Shown: positions 41,601 to 56,013 of the stretch, one piece after another
Layout: each line of letters starts with the position of its first letter
Position numbering within the stretch: the first letter of the stretch is position 1
Assembly: GCF_000189635.1 (NCBI RefSeq)
Contig: NW_002476412.1
Coordinates: forward strand, 1-64,000
Length of the DNA stretch: 64,000 nt
Reading direction: 5' to 3'
Source of the DNA: Tetrahymena thermophila SB210
Taxonomy: Eukaryota; Ciliophora; Oligohymenophorea; Hymenostomatida; Tetrahymenidae
The notes under the pieces: generated by a model
What the model was told of the DNA's origin: nothing
The model's input: only the letters and a program-made list of their open reading frames with translations
Databases searched by the model: none
Translations under genes and position numbers: made by a program

Positions 41601-44600
41601 AATTAGTTTATTTTTATAAAATTATTTAAACTTATAAAATTAATATTAATTTTTAAATATATTTCATTAATATAAATATTTTAGATTATTCTAACACAAA
41701 TACTTTGTATGAGACATTAATATTTAAGCCAAAAAGTGAATAATTTTGTTACACAAATTCTAATTTTGTTAAAGATAACAATCTTGTAATCAATATTTTT
41801 GAATAACAGATGTTCAAAATAAAAGCTGACTTTTAAATTATCCGCCATAGTAGCATAGATTTTGTTTAAATGAAAATTTTATCTTTGGAACAATTAGAAG
41901 AATAAAGGGCAAAGTTTGAAGCTGTCAGCTAATTGCTTATGGATTTTTAGTCTTTTTAAATGTATGATACTGATTTTATTGATTGTCAAAGATTAGTTTT
42001 ATAAAATTATTTGATTAAAATAAACAAAAATAATAAATTTTTGCAAATGAAGGACTGCTATCTAATTGAATCATAGAATGATTAAGAAGAATTATCCGAA
42101 TCTGCTTCAGTAGAAAATAAGTAGTATTCAGTAAAAGACAATGATTAATATCAATAGATTAGCTTAGGTTATACATCTAACATTTAAGAAGAAAAAAGAT
42201 AAATTTGTTATGAGCTTAATGAAATTCCTACTAAAGTACTATCCCATAAGTAATAAAAAAGTATTAAACTTGATGAAGACAAAACCTAAAGTTTTATTAA
42301 CTAAAAATAAAAAACTAAATCCCCAACTAAAGATTTAGAAGTCAAGTAATTAAGCAGTAAATTCGATGGTAGTATCCTATTTTTATAAAATGAAAGCTAC
42401 ATTGATCTATGTTCTCCTTAGTCTAATAGTTAAATGTAAATGATATTTAATGCAGCTACTGGTAATGATTTGCTAAATTCACCTAAAAACGCAAATATTT
42501 CGAATATCAGCTAAATTTAATAATCTTACTAGCAATTCTTTAAGAATAAAAGATTATCAAGTAAAGATTCTATATTATATCCTGAAAGACTTAAGTCACA
42601 AAGTAAAAATGACTACTTTGACTCTAAATAGGCTACATTTATTGAATATAATTTATAGAAATCTACCTCTTCAATTAATTTAACAAAAACTGAAACAAAA
42701 AAGAATTCTAACAAAAATATGAGTAAATTAAAGACTAAAATATCTCAAAACAAGTTAAATTAAAGCAGCATTAAACTCTCAGATAAAAATACAGAACAAA
42801 AAAAGAAGTAATTATTTATTTATTTACTTACTTACTTACTTACTTTATAAAATAATTATTTTTTTATTGATAAAATAATTTTTTAGGAAATTTATTTCCT
42901 TTGTTTAATATTTTTTTATTATTTCACTTCACTGTTTTATTGATATAAAATTTAATTGAATTAATTTTATTAATGTTTTTTAATAAGGTAAAAACTGATT
43001 TAAGATATTAGAAATCCTAATAAAATGACAATATTAAGATTAATATAATATTTTGGGTTTCTCACATTATTATTGATGGTTATCTTAAATGTAGTTAGTT
43101 TTCTTTCTTTGAACACATATTTGCAGAATCAAAAAGATGACTATGAAAACTATGACTGGGCAAACAGAATGTAGGTTGTTCTCACTTAAATTTTAGGAAC
43201 AGAAGCTATTTAAAATATAATTTCGATAAACCCTTTATATTTACAATCAAATGAAAACTCAAATGTTATGATTAAGGATATATTTGTTTAATAGTAAGAA
43301 TAGTTGAATTTAACTTCTAGACTTCTTTTAACTTATCAAGATAATAAAGTTTAAAGCACTCTAAGTGATATCATTTAAAATAAAATATACAATCTAACCT
43401 TTGCTTATAACGTTACTCATTAAATTTAAGTTCCTCTAAATTTAGATTATGCTTTAAAAAACATATTTGCTTATCTATTTTATATTGTAAATAACTATCA
43501 GAGTACCTAAATCGCTCAAAAAGTTTACATCTTACAACTATAATAAAATATGATAAAATTAAATTAATAATTGGATAATGTAGATGATTTAATTTATGAT
43601 GCAATTCATTAGACATTCTCTAATATCCAGAACAGTATAACGAGCTCACAAATTGCTGATTTAATTGTGGCTTCTTTCTTTTCAATCAGCTTTATTCCTA
43701 TATATATGTATGTTTAAAAAAAGCGACAGGATGTTTTGATACTTTTTTCAACATTTGGTCCAGATAAAATACAAATAATGACAGATAATTTGATTGAATG
43801 TGAATTACAGATAGAAGTCCTGAAAAAACAACTAAATAATAATAATTCAGATTAAGAAAAAGATACACTTAACAAATAGCAAAAAAGTAAAGACAATGAA
43901 AATTAAAATTTTAAACTTCAATCTGATTTAATAGAAAAGAAAAAAAATATAAGCTCTACCACTAAACTTCCTATTTTTAAATACTCTTTAATACTTTATC
44001 TCTCACTTTTTATTCTAGTGAATATTGTATACCCTTTTGGCATTGGATTAGCATTGAATTCTTTTATAGAAACACAGTTGAATAACTTAGAGTACACAAG
44101 TAAAGTTTGATTGATTTTTTCCAAAAAAATTAAAATTATCTAGAATATTTATTAATTTTAAATCTATTTAAAAAATACATATTATTAATTTATTTTTTTT
44201 TATCAAAATATCAAATAGATGAAATATATAAAATACATCTTTACACAAGTAAGCTAAATGCATATAGAATGTAAACTATTTGGACAAAACTTTTAGGATA
44301 GAATACTGTTAACAAAATTTATTTGTCCGAAAACAACGCTTTGATTTAAAATAGTACCTAATAGCTGAATAACTTTTATAGTATTATTAATAAACAAAGT
44401 GATCTATCTAGATTTGACTACGATTCATTCAATAGTTTAAATACAAACTTAATGCAAGGTGATGCTTGCTTAGTGTCATCTAATAATATTGGGTATATCA
44501 CATCTAAAGGATTTAATATAGAAGTGTGCAATAAAACTGATAATGGAATTTTTAATTAAGGATTGATAAATTCAGTCAAATATTTTTGTGAAGAGATTAG

Positions 44601-44970
44601 TTACACAAATCCTTTGTTTTAGGAATCAAATATAACTATCTATAAATAAAACTTATTAAAGCATTTCAAATAATTTAGTTTAACAAATTACTACTATTAC
44701 TTAGTATACGAATCATACATAGTTGAAATAATTAGAGGTTTCGTCAAAGATTTAACACTAAATGAATACAACATGTATACAAAAATCAATATTTCATTGA
44801 TAATAACATAAATCTTTGCTTTTATCATTTCGATTATTCTTATATAAACTGGGTTCTTTAATTAGTGCTATAATTCCATATATGATACAAAAAGATTGTT
44901 AGATTTAATTGAAATTTAATGTCTAAGAGAAAATCAATATTTTGTTTCTTACTTTAGGTCTCTTAAGTGA
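38692..44970 (+). CDS. PAS-containing multi-pass membrane protein, copy C (TmcB-like)
   Basis: Six exons: 38692-39184, 39281-39924, 40195-41392, 41685-42807, 42988-44099, 44219-44970. They total 5322 nt (1773 residues). Exon 1 (493 nt) and the last exon (752 nt) have the same length as in copy B. Domain order is the same: N-terminal membrane helices with FYLEESY and HEYDDRF, the His/Cys motif HQKYCQQYPYCFC, a helical region and a PAS-like domain (SEDSCVIFITLLQNIG; GKNINYMM; GWAIPYEMK). A Gln/Ser/Lys-rich linker and C-terminal membrane helices follow. The phase-2 acceptor of exon 5 gives a conserved lead-in, QKLIQDIRNPNKM. It shares intron phases 1,0,1,2,1 with copies A, B and D. Probable paralogue by tandem duplication, with the same sensory role inferred. 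Confidence 0.88.
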
Positions 44971-46459
44971 TAATTTAAATGATATTTAATAATTTATTAA
45001 TTATTCCTATTTATATTAAGAATATATAGGGGTGTTTTGTGATTCCTTTCCACCAATAGATAGATTAAAGTCCTAAATTTCTAATTCTGTTTAATTTTAA
45101 TTTTCCAAAAACAATCCAAAAAAAATTTAAATTTATAATTTTAAAAGAATTACATTATTTAACATCTAAGACTATATAAATATTTTGTTTCTTACTTTAG
45201 ATCTCTAAAATGAAAATAAATATTTTTATTGAGTATTATAAAAATAAAAATAGATTAAACTTGCTTAAAATAAATAAAATTATTATAGAATTAAGAATGA
45301 TTATTAAGAGCATGAATAGTGCAAATGCATTATAACAAAAAACTAAAATTTTATATTTTTTATATTTTTACTGTATATCAATTGTAAAATTAGAATGAGT
45401 TGAATTGATTTAAAAAAAGATTTCACAATATAATTTTTAGCTTTGAATTTGAAGTAGCTATTTGCTTATTTTATTAAAAATAAAAATTAGAATATGTTAA
45501 ATCCTACCTTGATTTTATTTTTATCTTAGAGTTTAGTTGAAATCCATTTAAATTATTTTAAATAATATTCTTGAACATTATTATTAAACATGGGTTAACT
45601 TATTTTTCATTTTAAATATGTTTTTTTTTTTAATTTAGAAAGAATTAAAAATAAATTTGTCTATATCAAAAATTAAGTTTTCAAGAATCTGTAAACAAAT
45701 AATCAATCAACTTAATTTAATTTCAAGTTAGTATAAAATAAGAATTTTATAAATGTTTTTATAAAATACTGTAAAAAGGTAAAAATAAATATTAATAAAT
45801 TGAAATTTAATTTAATGCTTATTTAAATACTACTTTTTCTTTCATTTTTTTTTTGAAAAGATTAAAAAGTAGTAGATCGCTTTTGAGTTTGTATTGTATC
45901 TGACTATGGTTACTTCCTCAATAATTTTTTTGTGTTCAAAAAATATTATTTTTAATTAAAAAAATGTAATCTAAATAGAAAGTTTATGTTTTTTTTTTAA
46001 CTAATATAATAAATCAAAAATATATTTTCATTATAGAACTAAATTATAATTTAGATGGAAAACCATCCTCTATTAATTAAATTTCACTTCAATTTTTATA
46101 ATAAGTAATCTTTAGAAAAAGCAACGAGGGAAATACTTAAAGAATCAAAATTCTAATTTATAATATTAATGAAATTGATAGAGATATATTTTTTATTAAT
46201 ATTTTTAAATCAATTATTTTAGTCTAACAAATAAAGTATTATTTAAAAATACAAGAATTTGAATAAATTAAAAAATCTATCAATCCATGAATCAATCAAT
46301 ATCTTACATATTTTTATATTGTAAAGAGTCGAATAATTTTAAGGATAAAGAATAATTCTTTTTTGAATTAGATTAACAATTAATTAATTAATTTCAGGCA
46401 AAAAATTTTTATGGATATTTGAGTTAATTAAATATATAAGAATTACTTACAATAATAAG
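44971..46459. other. Intergenic region between copies C and D
   Basis: 1.5 kb of AT-rich DNA. Apart from the gene fragment listed at 45152-45213, nothing supported is seen. Confidence 0.55.
45152..45213 (+). pseudogene. Relic of a last exon of the PAS membrane protein family
   Basis: About 62 bp downstream of copy C repeat the family's final coding segment. The DNA reads through TTTTGTTTCTTACTTTAG and ends TCTCTAAAATGA, giving a peptide ending VSYFRSLK before TGA, as in copy C (VSYFRSLK) and B (LSYFKSLK). The rest of the exon is missing. It looks like a footprint of unequal exchange or of a lost copy between C and D. Confidence 0.7.
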
Positions 46460-49400
46460 ATGGATTTAAAGTAAAAGAAATAAAATCAAAGTAAAATTGG
46501 AAAAGTAAAGAGATTTTACTTAGAAGAGAGTTATTTAATGATTAAAACGTTTGAAAGACCATTTATAGTCTGCGTTTTCCTTATAATTTTTAAGCATTTA
46601 TAGTATTTTGCTATTTAAGTATCGCCAAATATCCTTAACAAAATTAAAGAAAATGAAAATGATGTTTAATTTTTGCAATACCAAGCATTCTTTTAAGATA
46701 ATCAAACAATTTTAACAGTATTTATTTATACTTTTATAGCAATAAATTCTTATTTGTTAGGAGCTTTCTTGACTTTCTTTCTGAGATCTACTTTTTGGGA
46801 TCTTAGATCTAAAGGAGACATTTTAACCTCTTTAGGCTTTTAAATATACTACTATCTTATATATATGCTTTCAGCTGTCTGTTCACTTTTACTACTCAAA
46901 AATAATCTTGTGAGTAGTATTCTTAACTTAATTCTCACTGTTATCATATGTAAGTTATTTGTTTTTCCATTTTAAGACAACTAAAATTACTCATAATATT
47001 AATTGTATCTAAAGTGTAGATAATTTAGTCTTTAATTTAAAATTCTATTCAAAAATAACTATTTTGTAAAACTAAGCATAAATCTTCTGTCTTCATGAGT
47101 ATGACGACCGCTTTTTAATATCAGATTTCCTTTCTATGAGATCATCATGGCTAAAAAACATCTACTCGGTTTTAGAATTATGTTTACTGCTAGCATATAC
47201 TTACATAGAAGGAAATACATTGCTTACTTTTACTATTGTATTTTACACTCTTTCGCTAATATTAGAAGTCTACTACCTTCCTATATACAACCTATAAATA
47301 TAGACTTTCAATATATTTGGATATATATTCAATATAATTACTAATTTGAATGCCTACTTAACTTTAAATACGTCATATTCAAAAAATTACGTGTTTAGTT
47401 TAATAGTTTTTTCCCCTCTGTCTTATGTTATAGCTCAAAACATTTTAAAAAGGAGAATCCACAATATTATTTTAGATTAATTAAGTAGAAATACCACATA
47501 ATTTAGTGAAGAAAATAGCTAAGTATAATAATTTTCTTCTTAAATATATTTAAATAAGATTGATATATTCTTAAGAGCAATGTATAATATGTGTAAGCTT
47601 AGTTACGATGATTATTTGTCTTCTTAATTCTCAATACATCTAGAATATATCATTCAAAATCATAAAATATTTTGTAAAAGGTATCCTTACTGCTTTTGCG
47701 CATAGGTAAAAAAAATATTCATAATTATTTAAATTATATTTAAATCCATCTTCAATATTTTAATAAATTTACTTTTCATATTCTCTACTTAAATATTTAA
47801 ATTATTTTGTAAGATTAAAATATTTACTTTCGAATTAAAAATATCTATTTTTTAATCTTCATTTTGAGAATTTAGGATGTCAATTCAATAATTAAATCCT
47901 CAATTGATAATAAAAATAGAAATTAAAATAATTTTGTGAAATTAAATTGTATTTTAATAAACAGGAAGTATAAAATTAAGAATAAAGGGAATCAGCAACA
48001 CTGAGGAGCTAATATTTAAACGATTATATAGAGAATTTTTACTAAAAAGCAATTTAAGGAAATTCTAAAATACCTAATATACTATTTAGCTATTTAATGT
48101 TTATCATTTAGGTTCAAAAAAATGAAATTAAGGCTTTTACTATAGCTCTTAACTACCTCTAAAACAATTAAGCTACTATTACGCTTTATTAGTAATAACG
48201 ATTGCTATTTATTATTACCTATCTCAATAAAAAAGTTGATGAATTTAAGATTCAGGTTAAATTGGCTAACAAAAATTCAGAAATGAAATTGGATTTTATT
48301 GAAAGCATTAATTATGACTCACTTATGTATAAAAGTTTTAATTAATTTTAAGAATGTTTACAACTTAAGAAAGCGATGCTTTAAAATATGGGGATGAATA
48401 TAGTTAATTTATAGTAACTTTATTCGATTCTAACTCATTTAAGATCAAAAAGGGAAGAACTTTAAAAAACTCTTTCTTATCTTCTTTTGCTGAATTATCA
48501 AAGCTACTTTTTACATTTTATGATAGAAAGCTATGAAAGAATTCTACAATATGATTAAAGTTTGTCACAATAGTTAAATAGATAGAAAAAATTCATTAAC
48601 ACACAGTTTAATTCTTCATTTCTAAAAAAAACTCTCACTTTGTATTCAGAGGATAGTTGCGTAATTTTTATAACATTAATTTAAAATATTGGAGTTGTTA
48701 AAAAAGTAACAAAGAACATTTATGATGTTATTCCTCTCCTAGATAATAGTGAAGTAATTGGAAAAAATATCAATTATATGATGGCTTAAAAAATTAGTTT
48801 AGTGCATAATGATATCTTGAAAACTTTTATAAAAAGTCACAATGCAGATTTTTAAGTGAAAAACTATCCCTTATTGATAGGGATTGATAATTAAAACTGG
48901 GCGATTCCATATTTAATGAAATTATAAACATGTACGCTTGGAACTGACGATTTTGGTGTTTCTTGTTGGGTCAAATAAATAAAAGATGCAAATTCGTACA
49001 TGCAAATGACTTATAATGATAATTTTGAAATACTAAACATTTCAAAAAATATGTATCAACATTTATTTCATGGAGTGATTCAAAAAAATAGCATCTATAA
49101 AGTTAAGATGGGAGCTCTTATGCCTACATTAGAATCATTTATAAGAAAGAGTAAATTTACATTAAATGTTTTTTTTAACTTTGAAAATATTTACAATTTA
49201 TTTTTTTAAAAAGAAAAAAATATTTTATTAACTTGCCTTTTTTAAAAATGGAAATATTTATCTAAAAAAATAAAAATTTGTGAATAAAAGAAAATTTAAA
49301 TTAAAAACTTTGACTCCTGTTTAAAAATGAATTAAATTTTTTTATTTAGATTTGACAAATTCGAAATTTTATTTAATTATTTTTAAATTAATAAATAAAT

Positions 49401-52400
49401 AAGAATGCTCAAATTCAAATTAATACTATGAGGGAATCTTTTTAAAACCTATAAATGAGAAATTTTGCTCTTCGGATGATAATTTTAAAAAATCAGAAAA
49501 TCTGATTATCAAAATATTTGAAATGGATATTTTTAAGATAAAAGCTGAATACTTTCCTTTATTCCATAGCTGTATAGATTTTATTTAAGTAAAAGTGTCT
49601 TCATTAGAAAGATTATAGGAGTTATAATAGAAAATAGAAGCAGCTCATTAATTATTGTAGGAATTTTTAGATTTAGAAATGTACGATTTTGAGTATGTTG
49701 AGAATCAAAAATAAATACTATAAAGTTACTTAAACCAGAGAAATTTAAATTTTAGCTATAAAAATACAAATTAATAAAATTAATACTAGAATTTGTTAAA
49801 AAAGTTCTCATAAGAACTATAACCATTTTACAATTATGAATTTATAGATTTTACAAATAATGATCACTTGATTGAAAATTAATTTGATTTCTTAAAAATT
49901 GATGCCAATTAAAGTCAGAATAATTTAAAATTTCAAAATCAAAAAGCTAGCTAAAATAAAATAGGATTTAAAAAAGATGGAGACTTTTATAAAAGTACCA
50001 TACATTTATAGGAATATGGAAATTATTTTGATTTACAATCACCTAATTCGAATATTATGATATCAGCATAAGGTTCAAATTTAGCAGGATATGATTTATT
50101 GAGTTCTCCTTAAGAATAAACTGAACTGCTTGGTAACCAATAAAACACATCAATTGCAAAACATTTAATTTCTATAAATTTAAATTCTAAATCAGATATT
50201 TATGAATCTAAACAGAATTTAGAAACCACTTTATTTCATAAAAATAAGCAATTAAATTAACAACATCAATAGCCACTTATTAGTTAAAATTTTTAATTTA
50301 ATGCCAATGAAAAATAGTAAAAAGAAAAGTAGCTACCAAATGAAACTATTAATCATAATTATACAAAGAATTTTAATGATTAATAATTTTTTAAGTAGGT
50401 AGGTTTGAATTCAATTTCTTCAAATAGTGATCATGAAAATCATTCAAAAGACATTTCAAAATATAAAACTCACTAAAGCCATAGTAAAAAATCCTTCAAA
50501 AAAAATATGAATGAAGAGAGTGTGAACCTTTCAAATAAAACAGGTGACTCAAATAAAAGGTTTACTTATTTTTCATTATTTATTATTAAAAAAAATAAAA
50601 TTAGCAAAATTATTCATTTTTATCCTCTTTAATTTTCATTTTTAAAAAATTAAAAAAAAAACATTAATAATTTTCTAATTTTTGAATTAATTAAAGATAT
50701 TTCATGTGTTTTTAGACAAATATTTTAATAAATTAGACCATTAATTAAAAAGTTAATTATTTTTTTCAGATATTTAATATAATTATTAACTTTTAAGAGA
50801 AGCCAAGTTAGTTACAATCTTATCATTTAACGTTAAAAAAATTTTTTTTTAATATTAATTTTAAATCTTAGATATATAATTTTTTAAATTAGATAGTTAA
50901 ATTTATTAATAAATATTTGGAAAATTAAATTAATTGAAAAAGAAATTTAAAATATAAAAAAAAAACATAAAATAAAGAACTTAACATAAACAAACAAACC
51001 TAAGAATTGTAAATCTTATTTATTCATTTTTTAGATTAAAAATAATAAGATTAATCTTATTAGGAATACTTTAGAGTTAGAAAGTTACTCTAAAAATATT
51101 AATTAATAAATAAATAATTAAAATATTATATTAAAAATGAAATTAAATTAGAAAATTTTATGATATTCTTTAATTTTTCTAACTATTCAAAAAAATAATT
51201 TATTTATTGAATAAATCTCAATTATCAAAACTTTTGTGTTAATTTATTATTTATTTAAATTATCTTTTAGGTAATAGCTTATTTAGGAACTAAGATAACC
51301 TAGTAAAATGACTATTTTAAGATTGCTTTAATATTTAGGTTTTATTACATTACTAGGAATGGTTGTTCTAAATGTTGTTAATTTCGTTTAGCTAAACACT
51401 TATTTATATAATCAAAAGGATGATTATGAAAATTATGACTGGGCTAATAGAATACAAGTTTTATTAACTCAAATACTAGAATCGTAAGCAATTTAGAATA
51501 TCATAAATACACACCCTGAATATTTATAGCCTACAGAAGATTAGGATACTATGGTAGGTGATATCTTTGTGCAGTAAAAAGAATAGCTTAAATTGTTTTC
51601 TAATCTCCTCTTAACATACTAAGATAACTAGGTTTAAAGTACTTTAAGTGATATTATAAAAAATAAAATATATAACTTGATTCTGGCTTTCAATGTAACT
51701 CATTAAATTTAAATTCCGCTTCCGGTTGATTACAGTTTAAAAAACATTTTAGGAGATGTTTTTTATATTGTGTACAACTTGAATGCAGTAAATCAAGCTA
51801 CTTTATAACTTTAAGTTAACATGATAACGTTAAACAATGAATTAGATAATGTAGATATTTAAATTCAGGATGCTATCCATTAGACTTTTGATAACATATA
51901 AAGCAGTATTACAACCTCATAAATTTCTGATTTTGTTGTTGCTGCATTTTTCTCCCTATGTTTGATTCCAATTTATATTTATGTTCAACATAAAAGGTAA
52001 GAAATACTAACTTTGTTCTCAACATTTGGACCTGACAAGATTGAATTAATGTTTGAAACTTTAGCATATACAGAAAACGGAATAGAAAAGTTAAAGTAAA
52101 AATTCAACTAAACAGAAAGTGATTAAAAAAGCAAAATAAAAACTAAAAAGTAAATAAATTAATACTCTTTAAATATGAATGATAAGCTTCAAAAAAGCTT
52201 AATTGAAAAGAAAAAAAATATTAGTAACACCACTAAGCTCCCTATTTTTAATTGCCTGATGCTTCTCTACAGTGTTATTTTCATTTTAGTTAACATTATA
52301 TATTCCTTCGGAATGGGATTTGCATTATCTTCATTCATTTAGACCTAGCTAAACAACTTAGAATATACAAGTATGTCATTAAATTTTATATACTATAAAT

Positions 52401-53313
52401 TTTTAATATTTAAGATAATCAGCCCCACTTAACATTTTATCAAAATTATCAGTTATTAAAAACTAAAGAAAATTTTTTTGTGTTAGAACTAGTTGAAATG
52501 ATTGAAGAATTATAGTTTTTATTTCTTTATTGTTTATTAATTTAAATATTTTTAAAAATAGATGAAATATACAACATCCATTTATTTACCTCAAAGTTAA
52601 ATTCTTATAGAATGGTAGGGATATAGACTAAGTTGTTAAAGTAAAATATTGTACATAATTTATACTTGTAGGAGAGCAATTACCTGATTTAGAATATTAC
52701 TTAATAGCTTAATACTTTTTATTCTATCATAAATAAGCAAAATGAACTGTCTAGATAGGATTAAGATTCATTTAATAGTTTAAATAATAATTTGATGCAA
52801 TCAAATGCCTGTTTAGAGTCTTCTTATTACACATAATATATTACTTCTGATGGGTTTGAAATAGATGAATGTTCAGAAACTGATGATGGCATATTTTTAT
52901 AAGGAATGATCAGTGCGATAAAGTATTTTTGCGAAGAGATAAGCTATACAAACCCAATTTTTTAAGAGTAAGATATTACTATTTATAAATAAAATCTGGA
53001 AGAGCATTTCCAAGAATATACTCTATCAAAGTACTATTATTATTTAGTTTATGAGTCCTACATGGTATAACTAATTAGGGGTTTTATTAAAAACATGACG
53101 CTAAATTAGTATAGTTTATACACCAAAATAAATATTATTTTGATAGTACTTTAAATATTTGCTTTTGTCATTTCAGTTATATTTATTTATCTGAGATTTT
53201 TCAACTAATGCTTTCAATCTATTTTAGACACTAAAAAGTTATTAGATTTAATAGATATTTAATATCTAAGAGAAAATTAGTATGTTATTTCTTATTTTAA
53301 ATCTCTAAAATGA
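46460..53313 (+). CDS. PAS-containing multi-pass membrane protein, copy D (TmcB-like)
   Basis: Six exons: 46460-46949, 47077-47705, 47965-49150, 49404-50559, 51271-52370, 52562-53313. They total 5313 nt (1770 residues). The order matches copies B and C: FYLEESYLMIKTFERP and membrane helices, HEYDDRF, then HKIFCKRYPYCFC at the exon 2 end. A helical region and PAS-like domain follow (SEDSCVIFITL; GKNINYMMAQ; WAIPYLMK), then a Gln/Asn/Ser linker and C-terminal membrane helices ending in SYFKSLK. Exon 1 is one codon shorter than in the others. Exon 5 starts at a phase-2 acceptor giving QQLIQELRQPSKM. It ends the B-C-D trio, and the intron before exon 5 (711 nt) is the longest in the family here. 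Sensory role inferred only. Confidence 0.88.
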
Positions 53314-53984
53314 ATTGTACTGTTCTCAATATTTATTCTAGTATTTACTAAAGGAATTAAAGTTTTAAGCAGCTCGAGGGAATTATTCTTTGAATTAAAT
53401 GTTTCAAAAATTTAATTAATAACTTAATATAAAAAACAAAATTAATTTAGCATTTTCTCTATTTTACATATCAAATACTTAATTTACATTTGTATTTTTT
53501 AATATACATATTTTGAGATATTTAATAACACTAAATAATTTATTTTTAAGTATTTTATTGAAAAAATAAATATGGAAATACTTCAGTTATAAAATATTTA
53601 TTTTAATTATTGCAATCAGGAATTCTTTTCTTCAAATATAAAAATACTTTTTACTTTTATTGGATTTTAAATTTTTTGTATTTGATGAAAAGAATAGATA
53701 AATAAATCAAATCAAATATGCAAACCTATAGTTATTAAAAAAGATATACTGACCCATTATAATTTAAGAAAAACAATCAATGCCTAATTGCTGTTAAATA
53801 AATTATAATTTATTGGATTTATTTTTAATTATTTAGTAGAATAGCTTTATATTCTTGATGATTGTTTTATTTAAAGTTTTAAAAATAAAAACTTTTGATT
53901 TATTTCTTATTACAATTGAAATTTGAATTTCATACAATATGTTTAAAAGATAATTAATAAAAATTATTTGATGTAATCATGTAA
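53314..53984. other. Intergenic region
   Basis: 0.7 kb of AT-rich sequence between copy D and the variant tRNA-Asp; nothing recognised. Confidence 0.55.
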
Positions 53985-54059
53985 TCCGAGATAGTATAAT
54001 GGTTAGTATTCCTGCCTGTTGATAGTCAGGAGAATCAGGTTCAATTCCTGGACTCGGAG
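53985..54059 (+). pseudogene. tRNA-Asp-like, enlarged anticodon loop
   Basis: The first 37 bases nearly match the canonical tRNA-Asp at 55942 (TCCGAGATAGTATAATGGTTAG), and the acceptor and T arm are recognisable. The anticodon arm reads CCTGCCTGTTGATAGTCAGG instead of CCTGCCTGTCACGCAGG. It is three bases longer, with only a four-base CCTG/CAGG stem and no standard seven-base loop. The last acceptor pair is A-A. A pseudogene is most likely; an unusual functional variant cannot be excluded. Confidence 0.6.
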
Positions 54060-54603
54060 CCTTTTATTTTTGAGAAAAAAGAAAAAAAATTTTATTAGAT
54101 TTTATTTAAAAAACAAATGCTAATTTTATTAATTCACTCTCAATAATAATAATTTAATTTTATAATTTAATATTTTATTTTAGTAAATAATAAATTTATT
54201 GTTTACAAATATGTTTTTTCCTTATATGATAAGAAATTTTTATGAATATTTCAATGATATAGAAAAATTTGTAACAATAATCACATTATTGTTTTTGGAT
54301 ATGAAAAACATAATCTATAACAAAAATAATAAATAAATCATTATGCAAATAAATGAAAGATGATTTTATTTATTTCAATTTTTATTATATTGTCTACTTG
54401 AAACAAAAAATATATCAATTTTGTAAATTTTCTATTAAAAAAAAAAATAGAAAAAAAATTACATGAGAGGTAATTAATCAGATTTAAACAGATCTGCTCT
54501 TCTCACTTGTTTTAAATAGGGGATTGATTGAATTCTAAAAACAAAATCAAAACAATAATTAAAAAAACAACTCATACAAAAAAGCAACTTTAAAAAACTT
54601 CAA
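54060..54603. other. Promoter region of polyubiquitin gene
   Basis: About 0.5 kb of AT-rich DNA between the tRNA-Asp-like sequence and the polyubiquitin start; no distinct element was identified. Confidence 0.45.
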
Positions 54604-55293
<690 letters not shown>

Positions 55294-55941
55294 TTAAATT
55301 CATATTTGAAATACAATATTGATAGAATTGAAAAACAAACAATAATCTAATTATAAAAATAAATATATCACTAAAGTATATAAATACATAATATTTGTAA
55401 GCAAATACGTTATCAATTATAATAATTCAAAATAAAATCATATTTTCTTTTTCAAAAATTTTATAAAATTAACTGTAAAAATCTCATTATTTCTTTAATA
55501 TTCATGAAAACCCGTAAATAAATTAAATAAATAAACGCATTTTTGTTTAATAATTGATTACTTTTTAAAAATAAATTGATAATAAGACGTTTATTTTATA
55601 TGCAAATGGCATTTTTAAATGAAATTTGTTTAATAAATGAACTCATATATTGATCATTATTGTATTTTTTATTTTTAAATTATTATTTAAATTCTACCAC
55701 TTTTTAATGATATTTAATTTTATTTATTGTAAAACATTTCAATAAACTTTATTATTATCAATAAATCTTATATATTTAAGAAATAATGCTTAGTAAGTCA
55801 GTAATAAAAGCCTAAGTTTTTTGAGACACAAATAGTAGAATTAAAAAAAAATAATGAGTGATTTAAATGATGATGAATATTAAAATTTTTGGTAATGAGG
55901 AGTATAATGATTAAAGGATAAATAACTAAAATATCAAGTAA
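55294..55941. other. Intergenic region
   Basis: 0.65 kb of AT-rich DNA between polyubiquitin and tRNA-Asp. Presumed 3' untranslated region; nothing else is seen. Confidence 0.55.
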
Positions 55942-56013
55942 TCCGAGATAGTATAGTGGTTAGTATTCCTGCCTGTCACGCAGGAGACCCGGGTTCAATT
56001 CCCGGTCTCGGAG
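55942..56013 (+). tRNA. tRNA-Asp(GTC)
   Basis: A canonical 72-nt cloverleaf. Acceptor TCCGAGA pairs with TCTCGGA, and the D arm contains AGTGGTTAG. The anticodon stem CCTGC/GCAGG encloses CTGTCAC, and the T arm is CCGGG-TTCAATT-CCCGG. Base 73 is G, as expected for Asp. It is followed by a run of six or more T (Pol III terminator). Confidence 0.97.
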
